Shown piece by piece: positions 48,373 through 55,719 of a stretch of 64,000 nt of DNA (position 1 is its first letter; the number at the start of each line of letters is the position of its first letter). Source of the DNA: JBBPZA01 sp963728925 (lineage in GTDB: Bacteria; Actinomycetota; Thermoleophilia; Solirubrobacterales; Solirubrobacteraceae); the NCBI GenBank assembly GCA_963728925.1, contig CAVSMB010000015.1, positions 62,001-126,000 on the forward strand, read 5' to 3'. Below the pieces are notes generated by a model that worked only from the letters and a program-made list of their open reading frames with translations, was not told where the DNA came from and did not search any database. Both the position numbers and the translations under genes were made by a program.

Positions 48373-49215
48373 CTAGACGTCCTTCTCGATCGGAACGCCG
48401 ACGAGGTTGCCCCATTCGGTCCACGAGCCGTCGTAGTTCTTGACGTCGTCGCGGCCGAGGAGCTCGTGCAGGACGAACCACGTGTGGGCGGAGCGCTCGC
48501 CGATGCGGCAGTAGGCGATGATCGGCTCCTCGCCGAGGACGCCCTTGCCGCCGTAGAGCTCCTGGAGGGCGTCCTTGCTCTTGAAGGTCCCGTCCTCCTG
48601 GACGGCCTGGGCCCACGGGACCGAAGCGGCGCCGGGGATGTGGCCCGAGCGCTGCGCGCCCTCCTGCTCGTAGCCGGGCATCGCGATCAGCTCGCCCGAG
48701 AACTCCTGCGGCGATCGCACGTCGACGAGGCTCGTGCCCGCGTCCAGCGCCGAGAAGACCTCCTCGCGCTTCGCGCGGATCGCGCGGTCGCCGGGCGACG
48801 CGCCGAAGGTCGTGGCCTCGTAGCTCGGCACCTCGGTCGAGGTCGGCCGGTCCTCGGCGATCCACTTCTCGCGCGGGCCGTTGACGAGCTTGACGTCGTC
48901 GTGGCCGTAGTACTTGAGATACCAGTAGGTGTAGGCGGCGAACCAGTTGTTGCGGTCGCCGTAGAGGACGATCGTATGGTCGTTGGAGATGCCGCGCGAG
49001 CCGAACAGCGCCCCGAAGGCGTCGGCGTCGAGGAAGTCGCGCTTCACCGAGTCCTGGAGGTCGGACTTCCAGTCGAACCCGATCGCTCCGGGGATGTGCG
49101 CCTCCGCGTAGAGGGCGGGGTTCTCGTCGACCTCGACGATCCGGACACCGTCGTCCTCGAGGTGGTCCTCGACCCACTGCGTGTCGACGAGCACATCCTT
49201 CGCATAGTCCGCCAC
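48373..49215 (-). CDS. Thiosulfate/3-mercaptopyruvate sulfurtransferase (tandem rhodanese)
   Basis: 280 aa from GTG 49215, preceded by a strong AGGAGGA Shine-Dalgarno. Two rhodanese domains: an inactive N-terminal one (VRIVEVDENPALYAEAHIPG; DWKSDLQD) and a C-terminal one with VDVRSPQEFSGE and the active-site loop IIAYCRIGERSAHTWFVLHE, where Cys begins CRIGERS, as in actinobacterial CysA-type sulfurtransferases. It moves sulfane sulfur from thiosulfate to cyanide or thiols. An inverted repeat at 49235-49252 lies in its promoter. Confidence 0.95.
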   Translation of the reverse strand: MADYAKDVLVDTQWVEDHLEDDGVRIVEVDENPALYAEAHIPGAIGFDWKSDLQDSVKRDFLDADAFGALFGSRGISNDHTIVLYGDRNNWFAAYTYWYLKYYGHDDVKLVNGPREKWIAEDRPTSTEVPSYEATTFGASPGDRAIRAKREEVFSALDAGTSLVDVRSPQEFSGELIAMPGYEQEGAQRSGHIPGAASVPWAQAVQEDGTFKSKDALQELYGGKGVLGEEPIIAYCRIGERSAHTWFVLHELLGRDDVKNYDGSWTEWGNLVGVPIEKDV

Positions 49216-49234
49216 GTTCTTCCTCCTGAATCCC

Positions 49235-49252
49235 TACCGGTTTTATCGGGTA
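49235..49252 (-). promoter_or_regulatory. Imperfect inverted repeat in the sulfurtransferase promoter
   Basis: Minus-strand TACCC-N8-CGGTA is an 18-bp imperfect palindrome about 20 bp upstream of the start, in an A/T-rich patch with possible -10 TATACC or GATAAA. CsoR/CstR-type persulfide repressors bind ATACC...GGTAT-like sites at sulfurtransferase genes, so sulfide-responsive control is possible but unproven. Confidence 0.4.
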
Positions 49253-49262
49253 TATGGCGCGA

Positions 49263-49772
49263 CTATACCGCAGGAATCCGGGGCGCCTCGAGCAGGGCGT
49301 CGACCGCCTCGCGGGCCCCGGCGGTCCAGCCGGCCGGGTCGGCCGGGTCGGCCTCCAACAGCGCGACCGGGATCTCCCACGTCGCGCGCGCCCTCCCGGC
49401 GATCTCGAGGCCGGCCGCCCGCAGCTCGGGGGCGACGGTGCCGGCGGCCTCGTAGACCACCCCGCGCACCGTCGTGTCGACGAGCTTCGCGAAGAGCATC
49501 TCCAGCCGGGTCCCGTGCAGCGCGGCCACCTTCCCGGCCTCGCCCCGCGCGCTGCCCATGAGCCAGCAGACGACGGTGACGCCCTCGAAGGCGTACAGCA
49601 GCGAGCCGACCCGGTCGGGGTCGCCGCGGTAGGGCTCGGCCCCCAGCCGCTCGAGCTCGGCCAGCCGGCCGGGGTCGCGCGAGGTGCCCCGCACCGCGTG
49701 GCCGTCGGCCAGCAGCGAGCGGGCGAGCAGACGGCCGCGGCAGCCGCAGCCGACGATCAGGACCCGGGCCAT
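49263..49772 (-). CDS. Short NAD(P)-binding Rossmann protein
   Basis: 169 aa from ATG 49772. The N-terminus ARVLIVGCGCRGRLLARSLL is a Rossmann GxGxxG (with Cys), then GHAVRGTSRDPGRLAELERL and PDRVGSLLYAFEGVTVVCWL follow the order of atypical SDR/epimerase proteins. It ends at about half the normal length, without the catalytic Tyr-x3-Lys part, so it may be a dinucleotide-binding accessory or a reduced enzyme. It overlaps the membrane-anchored gene upstream by 16 bp and is probably translated with it. Confidence 0.78.
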   Translation of the reverse strand: MARVLIVGCGCRGRLLARSLLADGHAVRGTSRDPGRLAELERLGAEPYRGDPDRVGSLLYAFEGVTVVCWLMGSARGEAGKVAALHGTRLEMLFAKLVDTTVRGVVYEAAGTVAPELRAAGLEIAGRARATWEIPVALLEADPADPAGWTAGAREAVDALLEAPRIPAV

Positions 49773-50173
49773 CCGAGCTCGCACGCGATCTGCGCGCGGT
49801 AGTCGTCCTCGGTGATCTCCGGCAGGCCCCTTGCCCGCCGGCGTGCGTTCTTCGCCGCGAGCATCTCGGCGACGTCCTGGTCCTCGAGGTAGCTCTCGCG
49901 CCGCGCATTGGAGGCGCGGAGGTCGGCGGCGACGCGCTCGCGGATCTCGCGCTCGGTGATCTCGCGCTCGCCGCGCCGGCGGCGTCGCTCGTTGGCCGCC
50001 TCGATCATCTGGTCGACATCCTCGAACTCCAGGAGGACCTCGGTCTCCACCGATCGCGTGGGGCGCCAGTCGAGCACGTCGGCGCCCGAGCGCGGGTGGT
50101 AGCGGCCGATCAGGAGCAGCGCGACGACGAAGGCCACCAGGCCGCCCACCACCATGACCAGAAAGGGGTCCAC
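49757..50173 (-). CDS. Small membrane-anchored protein, 138 aa
   Basis: From GTG 50173 the protein begins with one hydrophobic helix (VMVVGGLVAFVVALLLIGRY), then a charged cytoplasmic-looking part with two similar helical segments: VDQMIEAANERRRRRGEREI with TEREIRERVAADL, and VAEMLAAKNARRRARGLPEI with TEDDYRAQIACEL. The repeat suggests two copies of a unit of about 45 residues. I do not recognise a named family. It is divergent from the thiolase remnant (28 bp between starts) and overlaps the Rossmann gene. Confidence 0.75.
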   Translation of the reverse strand: MDPFLVMVVGGLVAFVVALLLIGRYHPRSGADVLDWRPTRSVETEVLLEFEDVDQMIEAANERRRRRGEREITEREIRERVAADLRASNARRESYLEDQDVAEMLAAKNARRRARGLPEITEDDYRAQIACELGWPGS

Positions 50174-50201
50174 TTCCGCGGCGAGTGTACAGTCGCGACC
50201 C

Positions 50202-50711
50202 GTGCCCGACGCCTTCGTCATCGACGCCCTTCGGACCCCCGTCGGCCGCCACGGCGGGGCCCTCCCGGAGGTCCGGCCGGACGACCTCGCCGGCCGCGTC
50301 ATCCGCACGGCGGTGGACCGCAACGGGATCGACCCCGAGCGCATCGACGAGCTGACGCACGCGGACCAGGACGCCTTCGCGCTGGAGTCCCACCGCCGCG
50401 CGGTCGCCGCGCAGGACGCCGGCACCTTCGCGCGGGAGATCGTCGCCGTCTCGGTGAACGGGGCACGTGGCGCCGAGCCCCGCGTGGTCGAGGTCGACGA
50501 GGGCCCGCGGCGCGACACCTCGCTCGAGCCCCTTGCGGCCCGGCGGCCGATCTTTCGCGAGGAAGGAACGGTCACGGCCGGCAACGCCTCGCCAATCAAC
50601 GACGGCGCGGCGTGCCTGGTCATCGGCAGCGAGCGCGCCGCCCGCGCGTTCGGCCACGAGCCGCCGGCCCGCGTCGCCGCCACCGGGGTCGCCGGGGTGG
50701 ATCCCACGTGA
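50202..50711 (+). pseudogene. Acetyl-CoA acetyltransferase (thiolase) remnant lacking the active-site cysteine region
   Basis: From GTG 50202 the first 52 residues (VPDAFVIDALRTPVGRHGGA ... RNGIDPERIDEL) are a thiolase N-terminus. They join directly to DQDAFALESHRRAVAAQDAG, EIVAVSVNGA, REEGTVTAGNASPINDGAAC and VAATGVAGVDPT, then stop. Missing are the block with the nucleophile (N-R-x-C-x-SG) and everything after VDPT, including GEAFA/catalytic His and the last Cys-x-GGG. The inner join, near 50357, is in frame. It cannot be a working thiolase. The stop overlaps the GTG of the next gene (GTGA), as if it were an ordinary operon member. Confidence 0.88.
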
Positions 50712-51676
50712 GCGCCGCGCTCGCCGCTCGACGCGCGCACCGGGGCGACGAGGGGTGGTGGCGCGAGCAGATCGACGCGGCCTGCGGGGCAGGCGACCCG
50801 GTCATGCGCAACCTGCTCATCACCCTCGGGCACTACGAGCTGTCGCTCGCCCTGCGCGAGATCATCGGGCCGGACGCGGGCGCGAACTTCCACACCTGGG
50901 CGGTGTGGGGCTCGAAGAAGGCGGGGACGACGATCCGCGGCGAGGACGTGAGCCGCCGTGGAGCCGTGGTGATACGGGTCGGGGGCCGCCGGGTGCTCGC
51001 GCGCGCGGCGGCCCAGGTGCTGGCGGGCAACGTCACCGTCCTCGACGACATCGGCCGCGTCAGCGCGCGCTTCGCCTGCGCCTTCGCCCGCGAGGACGCC
51101 CCGGACCCCGAGCGCCTCGAGGCGTTCCTCGACGGCCTCGAGCCGGGGCCGCCGGAGGCGGGCGGCCAGGACCTCCTGCGCGACGCCTTCCGCGAGTACT
51201 GGCGGGCGCGCCATCAGTCCGATGCCAACATCCGGCACGAGCACGTGCTGCTCGGCAACCTCAAGGCGATCCTCCACGAGCACGTCCGCCTCGAGCCCTA
51301 CATCGGCGGCGCCATCCCCCGCCCCCTTCGCCGCGTGGTCACGGCGCGGCTGCTCGACTTCCGCGCCGGCGCCGAGCAGCTGCGAGTGAATCGGGATGTG
51401 CCGCCCCGCGAGGACCCGCGCGATCCCCTCAGCCTGCGCCACCTCACCAACCCCGATCTCGTGGCCTTCCTGACCGGACCGGCCGGTTGGGACCGGACGC
51501 CGGACTCCCACGACGCCAGCCGCGCCCGCGACTGGGCCGACCTGCGCGACCGGATGAACTACATCTGCGACCTCTTCCGCTCGCGCCACTTCGAGGAGCA
51601 GCTCTTCGCCTCCCCCTACAGCGACGCGCAGTGGCGGGCGCTGCTCGCCGGGCGCGTGCCGGCGCCGCCGCTGTAG
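50708..51676 (+). CDS. Conserved hypothetical protein, 322 aa
   Basis: GTG 50708 overlaps the thiolase stop. The soluble, helix-rich protein has LLITLGHYELSLALREIIGP, ANFHTWAVWGSKKAGTTIRG, ARFACAFAREDAPDPERLEA, DANIRHEHVLLGNLKAILHE, LEPYIGGAIPRPLRRVVTAR and late CDLFRSRHFEEQLFASPYSD. Several His, Glu and Asp in HxxW and HEHVLLGN contexts might bind metal, but no known signature fits. No signal peptide. The promoter TACCGT for the next gene lies just past it. I cannot name the family. Confidence 0.75.
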   Translation: MSAALAARRAHRGDEGWWREQIDAACGAGDPVMRNLLITLGHYELSLALREIIGPDAGANFHTWAVWGSKKAGTTIRGEDVSRRGAVVIRVGGRRVLARAAAQVLAGNVTVLDDIGRVSARFACAFAREDAPDPERLEAFLDGLEPGPPEAGGQDLLRDAFREYWRARHQSDANIRHEHVLLGNLKAILHEHVRLEPYIGGAIPRPLRRVVTARLLDFRAGAEQLRVNRDVPPREDPRDPLSLRHLTNPDLVAFLTGPAGWDRTPDSHDASRARDWADLRDRMNYICDLFRSRHFEEQLFASPYSDAQWRALLAGRVPAPPL

Positions 51677-51696
51677 GGGCCGCCGGGGCCGTCGGG

Positions 51697-51702
51697 TACC
51701 GT
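51697..51702 (+). promoter_or_regulatory. -10 element TACCGT, leaderless start of the acyl-CoA dehydrogenase
   Basis: TANNNT hexamer, 8 bases before ATG 51711 in the 34-bp gap. No Shine-Dalgarno sequence. Confidence 0.55.
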
Positions 51703-51710
51703 CCTCGCGA

Positions 51711-52871
51711 ATGGACTTCGACCTGACCGACGAGCAGCAGCTCGTCCGCGAGACGGCACGCGCGTTCACCGACGGCGAGATCGTGCCGCGGGCGCGGGAG
51801 AACGACCGCAGCGGGCGCTTCGACCTCGAGCTCGTCGCAAAGATGGCGGAGCAGGGCTACCTCGGGGCGGTCGTCCCGCGCGAGTACGGCGGGGCGGGAC
51901 TGGACAACCTCACCTACGGGCTCGTGGTCGAGGAGGTGGGCCGCGGGGACTCGGCGATGCGCACGGTGATCTCGGTCCAGACCTCGCTCGTCTGCTCGGC
52001 CATCCTGCGCTGGGGCAGCGAGGACCACAAGCAGCGCTACCTGCCGAAGCTCTGCTCGGGCGAATGGCTCGGCTGCTTCGGGCTCACCGAACCCGACACC
52101 GGCTCGGACGCGGCGAACCAGCGGACCCGCGCAACGCGCGTCGACGGCGGCTGGTCGATCTCCGGCCAGAAGATGTGGATCTCGATGGGCAACCACGCCA
52201 AGGTCGCGCTCGTCTTCGCCCAGACCGACCCGGAGCAGGGCCACCGAGGGATCGCCGCGTTCCTCGTCGACACCGACCAGCCGGGCTTCAGCGGCCAGGA
52301 GATCCACGGGAAGATGGGCCTGCACGGCTCGGACACCGCGGCGCTCTCCCTCGACGACGTTCACGTCGACGAGGAGGACGTGCTCGGCGAGATCGGCGAC
52401 GGCTTCCGCATCGCGATGAGCTCGCTGGACTCGGGGCGCTACAGCGTCGCCGCGGGGTGCGTGGGCATCTGCCAGGGCTGCGTCGAGCACTCCGTCGCCT
52501 ACGCCAAGGAGCGCGAGCAGTGCGGCCGCCCGATCGCGAGCTTCCAGCTCGTCCAGGCGATGCTCGCCGACATGAAGGTCCAGACCGACGCCGCGCGGAT
52601 GCTCGTGTGGCGCTCGGGCTATCTGAAGGACGCCGGCAAGCCGAACACGACCGAGACCTCGATCGCCAAGCTCTACGCGACGGAGGCGGCGGTCGAGTGC
52701 GCCAACACGGCGATCCAGGTGCATGGCGGCTCGGGCTACGTCGACGACCACCCGGTCGAGCGCTACTTCCGCGACGTCCGCGTGACCACCCTCTACGAGG
52801 GCACCTCCCAGATCCAGAAGCTGATCATCGGCCGGGCGCTGACGGGCATCAACGCGCTCGTCCCCTCGTGA
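51711..52871 (+). CDS. Acyl-CoA dehydrogenase
   Basis: 386 aa, full length. Family order: DFDLTDEQQLVRETARAFTD, GAVVPREYGGAGLDNLTYGL, ISVQTSLVCSAILRWGSEDH, CFGLTEPDTGSDAANQRTRA, QKMWISMGNHAKVALVFAQT, IASFQLVQAMLADMKVQTDA, VHGGSGYVDDHPVERYFRDV and TLYEGTSQIQKLIIGRALTG with the catalytic Glu. It oxidises a short- or medium-chain acyl-CoA with FAD and ETF as partner. Its stop is overlapped by the GTG of the 3-hydroxyacyl-CoA dehydrogenase (GTGA), placing two beta-oxidation steps in one operon. Confidence 0.94.
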   Translation: MDFDLTDEQQLVRETARAFTDGEIVPRARENDRSGRFDLELVAKMAEQGYLGAVVPREYGGAGLDNLTYGLVVEEVGRGDSAMRTVISVQTSLVCSAILRWGSEDHKQRYLPKLCSGEWLGCFGLTEPDTGSDAANQRTRATRVDGGWSISGQKMWISMGNHAKVALVFAQTDPEQGHRGIAAFLVDTDQPGFSGQEIHGKMGLHGSDTAALSLDDVHVDEEDVLGEIGDGFRIAMSSLDSGRYSVAAGCVGICQGCVEHSVAYAKEREQCGRPIASFQLVQAMLADMKVQTDAARMLVWRSGYLKDAGKPNTTETSIAKLYATEAAVECANTAIQVHGGSGYVDDHPVERYFRDVRVTTLYEGTSQIQKLIIGRALTGINALVPS

Positions 52872-54547
52872 GCGGGGTACCCGAGGTCATCGGCGTCGTC
52901 GGCGCCGGGACGATGGGCGCAGGCATCGCGCAGCTCGCGTGCCTGGCGGGCGCGCGCACGCTGCTCCACGATCCACTCGGCGAGGCGCTCGACATGGGCA
53001 TCGCGGGCATCCAGGCACAGCTCGAGCGCGGCGCGCGACGCGGACGCTGGAGCGAGGCGGACGCGGCCGCGGCGACAGCTCGCCTCGAGGCGGCACGGGA
53101 GATCGACGCGCTCGCGCCCTGCGACCTCGTCATCGAGGCAACGCCCGAGTCGCTCGAGCTCAAGCACGAGCTCTTCGCGCGACTCTCGGGCCTCGTCGCT
53201 CCCGGCGCCGTGCTCGCCACCAACACCTCCTCGCTGCCGGTCACCGCGCTCGCCGCGGCGGCGACGCGGCCCGAGCGCGTCGTCGGGATGCACTTCTTCA
53301 ACCCCGCGCCGATCATGCGGCTGCTCGAGGTGGTCGCCGGCGAGGACTCCGGGGAGGCGGCGCTCGACGTCGCGCGGGCGACGGGCCAGGCAATGGGCAA
53401 GCGCGTCATCCTCGCCGCCGACGGCCCCGGCTTCCTCGTGAACCGCTGCAACCGGCCGTTCGGGCTGGAGGCGCTCCGGCTGCTGCAGGAGCGCGTCGCG
53501 ACGGTCGAGGCCGTCGACCGCGTGGTGCGCATGGGCGGCGGCTTCCGGATGGGCCCGTTCGAGCTCATGGATCTGGTGGGGCTGGACACCGGCCTCGACG
53601 TCGCGCTCAGCTTCCACGAGCTCAGCTTCGGCGAGCCACGCTGGCGCCCCTCCCCGATCACCGCCCGCCTGGTCGCGGCGGGACGCCGCGGCCGCAAGAC
53701 GGGGCGCGGCTACTACCGCTACGACGGTGACGCGCCCCATCGCCCCGAGGACCCCGAGCCGCCCCCGGTTGGGGGCGGCGCCGGGCTGGTCGTGGTCGCC
53801 GGCGACGGCGTCCTCGCCCACGAGCTGCACGAGCTCGCTGCGCACGCCGGCTATGACGCGGCGTGGGCCGGCGAGCGTCCGGGCGAGGTGCCCGAGCTGA
53901 TCGTCGACGCAAGGTTGGGGGGCGAGGACGAGAACGAGGTGCTCGGGCCGGACGCGGAGGGAGACGTCGAAGAGCTCGAGGGCGCGGCGCATTGCGGCGC
54001 GGCGCCGGCCGCGGGCTCCGGCGCGGTTCTCGAGGGCGGGCCGCGCGTCATCCTCTGCGCGGCCGGCTCGCTCGCCGCCCTGGATCCCGAGGGCACGGCG
54101 GCCGGCTTCCACGCCCTCGCGCCGCTGGCCGAGACGGGCCTCGTCGAGCTGACGCGCAGCGACACCACCACGGACGTCGCGGCCACGGCCGCGGAGCGCT
54201 TCTTCACCGCGCTGGGCAAGCACACTGAGTGGGTGGGCGACGCCCCCGGGCTCGTGCTCGGCCGCATCGTCTGCCAGGTCGTCAACGAGTCGGCCTTCGC
54301 GCTGGGCGAGGGCGTCGGCGGCGCGCAGGACATCGACGATGGCATGGTGCTCGGCCTCAACCACCCGCGCGGCCCGCTCGCCTGGGCCGACGCGATAGGC
54401 CTCGACCACGTGCTCGCCATCCTCGACGCGCTGGCCGACGAGTACCGCGAGGAGCGCTACCGCGCCGCGCCCTTGCTGCGCCGGCTCGTCTGGCAGGGTC
54501 GCCTCGGGGCGCCCACCGGCGCAGGATTCCACCCGTACGCGGAGTGA
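52868..54547 (+). CDS. 3-hydroxyacyl-CoA dehydrogenase
   Basis: 559 aa from GTG 52868. NAD-binding VIGVVGAGTMGAGIAQLACL opens the N-terminal domain; CDLVIEATPESLELKHELFA, LATNTSSLPVTALAAAATRP, VVGMHFFNPAPIMRLLEVVA (catalytic His-Glu context) and ADGPGFLVNRCNRPFGLEAL follow, then GGGFRMGPFELMDLVGLDTG. A second, C-terminal HCDH-like half (about 430-559: LVLGRIVCQVVNESAFALGE; GGAQDIDDGMVLGLNHPRGP) makes it the PaaH/PaaC-type double form. A middle region (about 290-400) is Gly/Glu-rich and less conserved. It converts 3-hydroxyacyl-CoA to 3-oxoacyl-CoA with NAD+. Coupled to the acyl-CoA dehydrogenase. Confidence 0.94.
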   Translation: MSGVPEVIGVVGAGTMGAGIAQLACLAGARTLLHDPLGEALDMGIAGIQAQLERGARRGRWSEADAAAATARLEAAREIDALAPCDLVIEATPESLELKHELFARLSGLVAPGAVLATNTSSLPVTALAAAATRPERVVGMHFFNPAPIMRLLEVVAGEDSGEAALDVARATGQAMGKRVILAADGPGFLVNRCNRPFGLEALRLLQERVATVEAVDRVVRMGGGFRMGPFELMDLVGLDTGLDVALSFHELSFGEPRWRPSPITARLVAAGRRGRKTGRGYYRYDGDAPHRPEDPEPPPVGGGAGLVVVAGDGVLAHELHELAAHAGYDAAWAGERPGEVPELIVDARLGGEDENEVLGPDAEGDVEELEGAAHCGAAPAAGSGAVLEGGPRVILCAAGSLAALDPEGTAAGFHALAPLAETGLVELTRSDTTTDVAATAAERFFTALGKHTEWVGDAPGLVLGRIVCQVVNESAFALGEGVGGAQDIDDGMVLGLNHPRGPLAWADAIGLDHVLAILDALADEYREERYRAAPLLRRLVWQGRLGAPTGAGFHPYAE

Positions 54548-54594
54548 CCGGCGCGCAGGCGATCTCACGTTCCCGCCGTGACCGGCGTTCATCC

Positions 54595-55065
54595 GTGGTG
54601 GAGCTTCCGCCCTTCCAGCGCCTCCTCGACGACCACCGCGACGCCGTGTATCGCTACCTGCTCTATTCCGCCGGGCCCAACGAGGCCGACGACTGCTTCC
54701 AGGAGACCTGGATCTCCGCCCTGCGCGCCTATCCGTCGCTGCGCAGCGCCGAGAACCTGCGCGGCTGGCTGCTGCGCATCGCGCACAACAAGGCGATCGA
54801 CGCGTCGCGCGCGCGGGGGCGCCGCCCGGTGCCCGTCGAGGAGCTGCCCGAGACCCCCTCCGGGCCCTCGCCCGACGGGCTCGACCCCGGGCTGTGGTCG
54901 GCCGTCGTCTCGCTGCCCGCCAAGCAGCGCGGCGCGGTGCTGCTGCGCTTCCTCGCCGACGCCACTCACACCGAGATCGGCGTCGCGCTCGACTGCTCGC
55001 AGGACGCCGCCCGGCGCAACCTGCACGAAGGGCTCAACCGGCTGCGAAGGGACTGGACGCCATGA
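54595..55065 (+). CDS. ECF sigma factor
   Basis: About 156 aa. Region 2 is FQRLLDDHRDAVYRYLLYSA, ADDCFQETWISALRAYPSLR and LRGWLLRIAHNKAIDASRAR; region 4 is LWSAVVSLPAKQRGAVLLRF, DATHTEIGVALDCSQDAARR and NLHEGLNRLRRDW. It lacks region 3, so is an extracytoplasmic-function sigma. GTG 54595 is chosen because it begins just before the first conserved helix; GTG 54544, overlapping the upstream stop, is an alternative adding 17 polar residues. The stop overlaps the ogt start (ATGA), and no anti-sigma gene follows, so the DNA-repair protein may be its co-expressed partner. Confidence 0.9.
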   Translation: MVELPPFQRLLDDHRDAVYRYLLYSAGPNEADDCFQETWISALRAYPSLRSAENLRGWLLRIAHNKAIDASRARGRRPVPVEELPETPSGPSPDGLDPGLWSAVVSLPAKQRGAVLLRFLADATHTEIGVALDCSQDAARRNLHEGLNRLRRDWTP

Positions 55066-55664
55066 CCGACCTCGACCGCGCGCTCCGCGGCGCCGGCGCG
55101 GCTGTCGCGCCGCCCGAGCTCACCGCCGCCCTGGCCCGGCGGGCTCAGGCCGAAGGGCTGGCCGACGTCGCCTACGCGACCGTCGACTCGCCGCTCGGCC
55201 CCTTGCTCGCTGCTGTCACCCCGCGCGGGCTCGTGCGCCTCGCCTACGACCTCAACGACCCCGACGCGGTGCTCGAGACGCTCGCCGCGCGCGTGTCGCC
55301 GCGCGTTCTCGAGGCGCCGGCCCGGCTCGATGCCGTGCGGCGCGAGCTCGAGCAGTACTTCGCCGGCGAGCGCCGCCGCTTCGACGTCGGCATCGACTGG
55401 ACGCTGGCCGAGGGCTTCACCCGCCGCGTCCTGCAGGCGACCGCCGCCATCGACTACGGCGACGTGGCCAGCTACCGCGAGGTCGCCGGCCGAGCGGGCA
55501 ACCCGCGAGCGACGCGCGCGGCGGGCAACGCGCTCGGCGCGAACCCGATGCCGATCGTCGTGCCCTGCCACCGTGTGGTGCGGACCGGCGGCGCACTGGG
55601 CGGCTACACCGGCGGGGTCGAGCGCAAGCGCTTCCTGCTCGGGGTCGAGGGCGCCGCGCCCTGA
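55062..55664 (+). CDS. ogt: Methylated-DNA--protein-cysteine methyltransferase
   Basis: 200 aa from ATG 55062 overlapping the sigma stop. The repair domain is clear: VAYATVDSPLGPLLAAVTPR, EQYFAGERRRFDVGIDWT, EGFTRRVLQATAAIDYGDVA, AAGNALGANPMPIVVPCHRV (PCHR acceptor Cys) and GGYTGGVERKRFLLGVEG. The enzyme takes O6-methyl groups from guanine onto Cys. The first 35 residues (MTDLDRALRGAGAAVAPPEL) are extra compared with Ogt and could be a short regulatory helix. Encoding with an ECF sigma is a known actinobacterial pairing. Confidence 0.95.
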   Translation: MTDLDRALRGAGAAVAPPELTAALARRAQAEGLADVAYATVDSPLGPLLAAVTPRGLVRLAYDLNDPDAVLETLAARVSPRVLEAPARLDAVRRELEQYFAGERRRFDVGIDWTLAEGFTRRVLQATAAIDYGDVASYREVAGRAGNPRATRAAGNALGANPMPIVVPCHRVVRTGGALGGYTGGVERKRFLLGVEGAAP

Positions 55665-55699
55665 GGCGCGGGCGAGCCTTCTACGCTGGCGTGTCGGGC

Positions 55700-55715
55700 G
55701 TGCCCCTTCGGGCAC
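55700..55715 (+). terminator. Hairpin between ogt and the acyltransferase
   Basis: GTGCCC-CTTC-GGGCAC forms a perfect 6-bp stem with a 4-base loop in the 55-bp gap, ending 4 bases before the ATG at 55720. With no U-run it may be a weak terminator, or it may hide the acyltransferase ribosome binding region. A TACGCT hexamer at 55682 could be a promoter just upstream. Confidence 0.4.
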
Positions 55716-55719
55716 CCCT

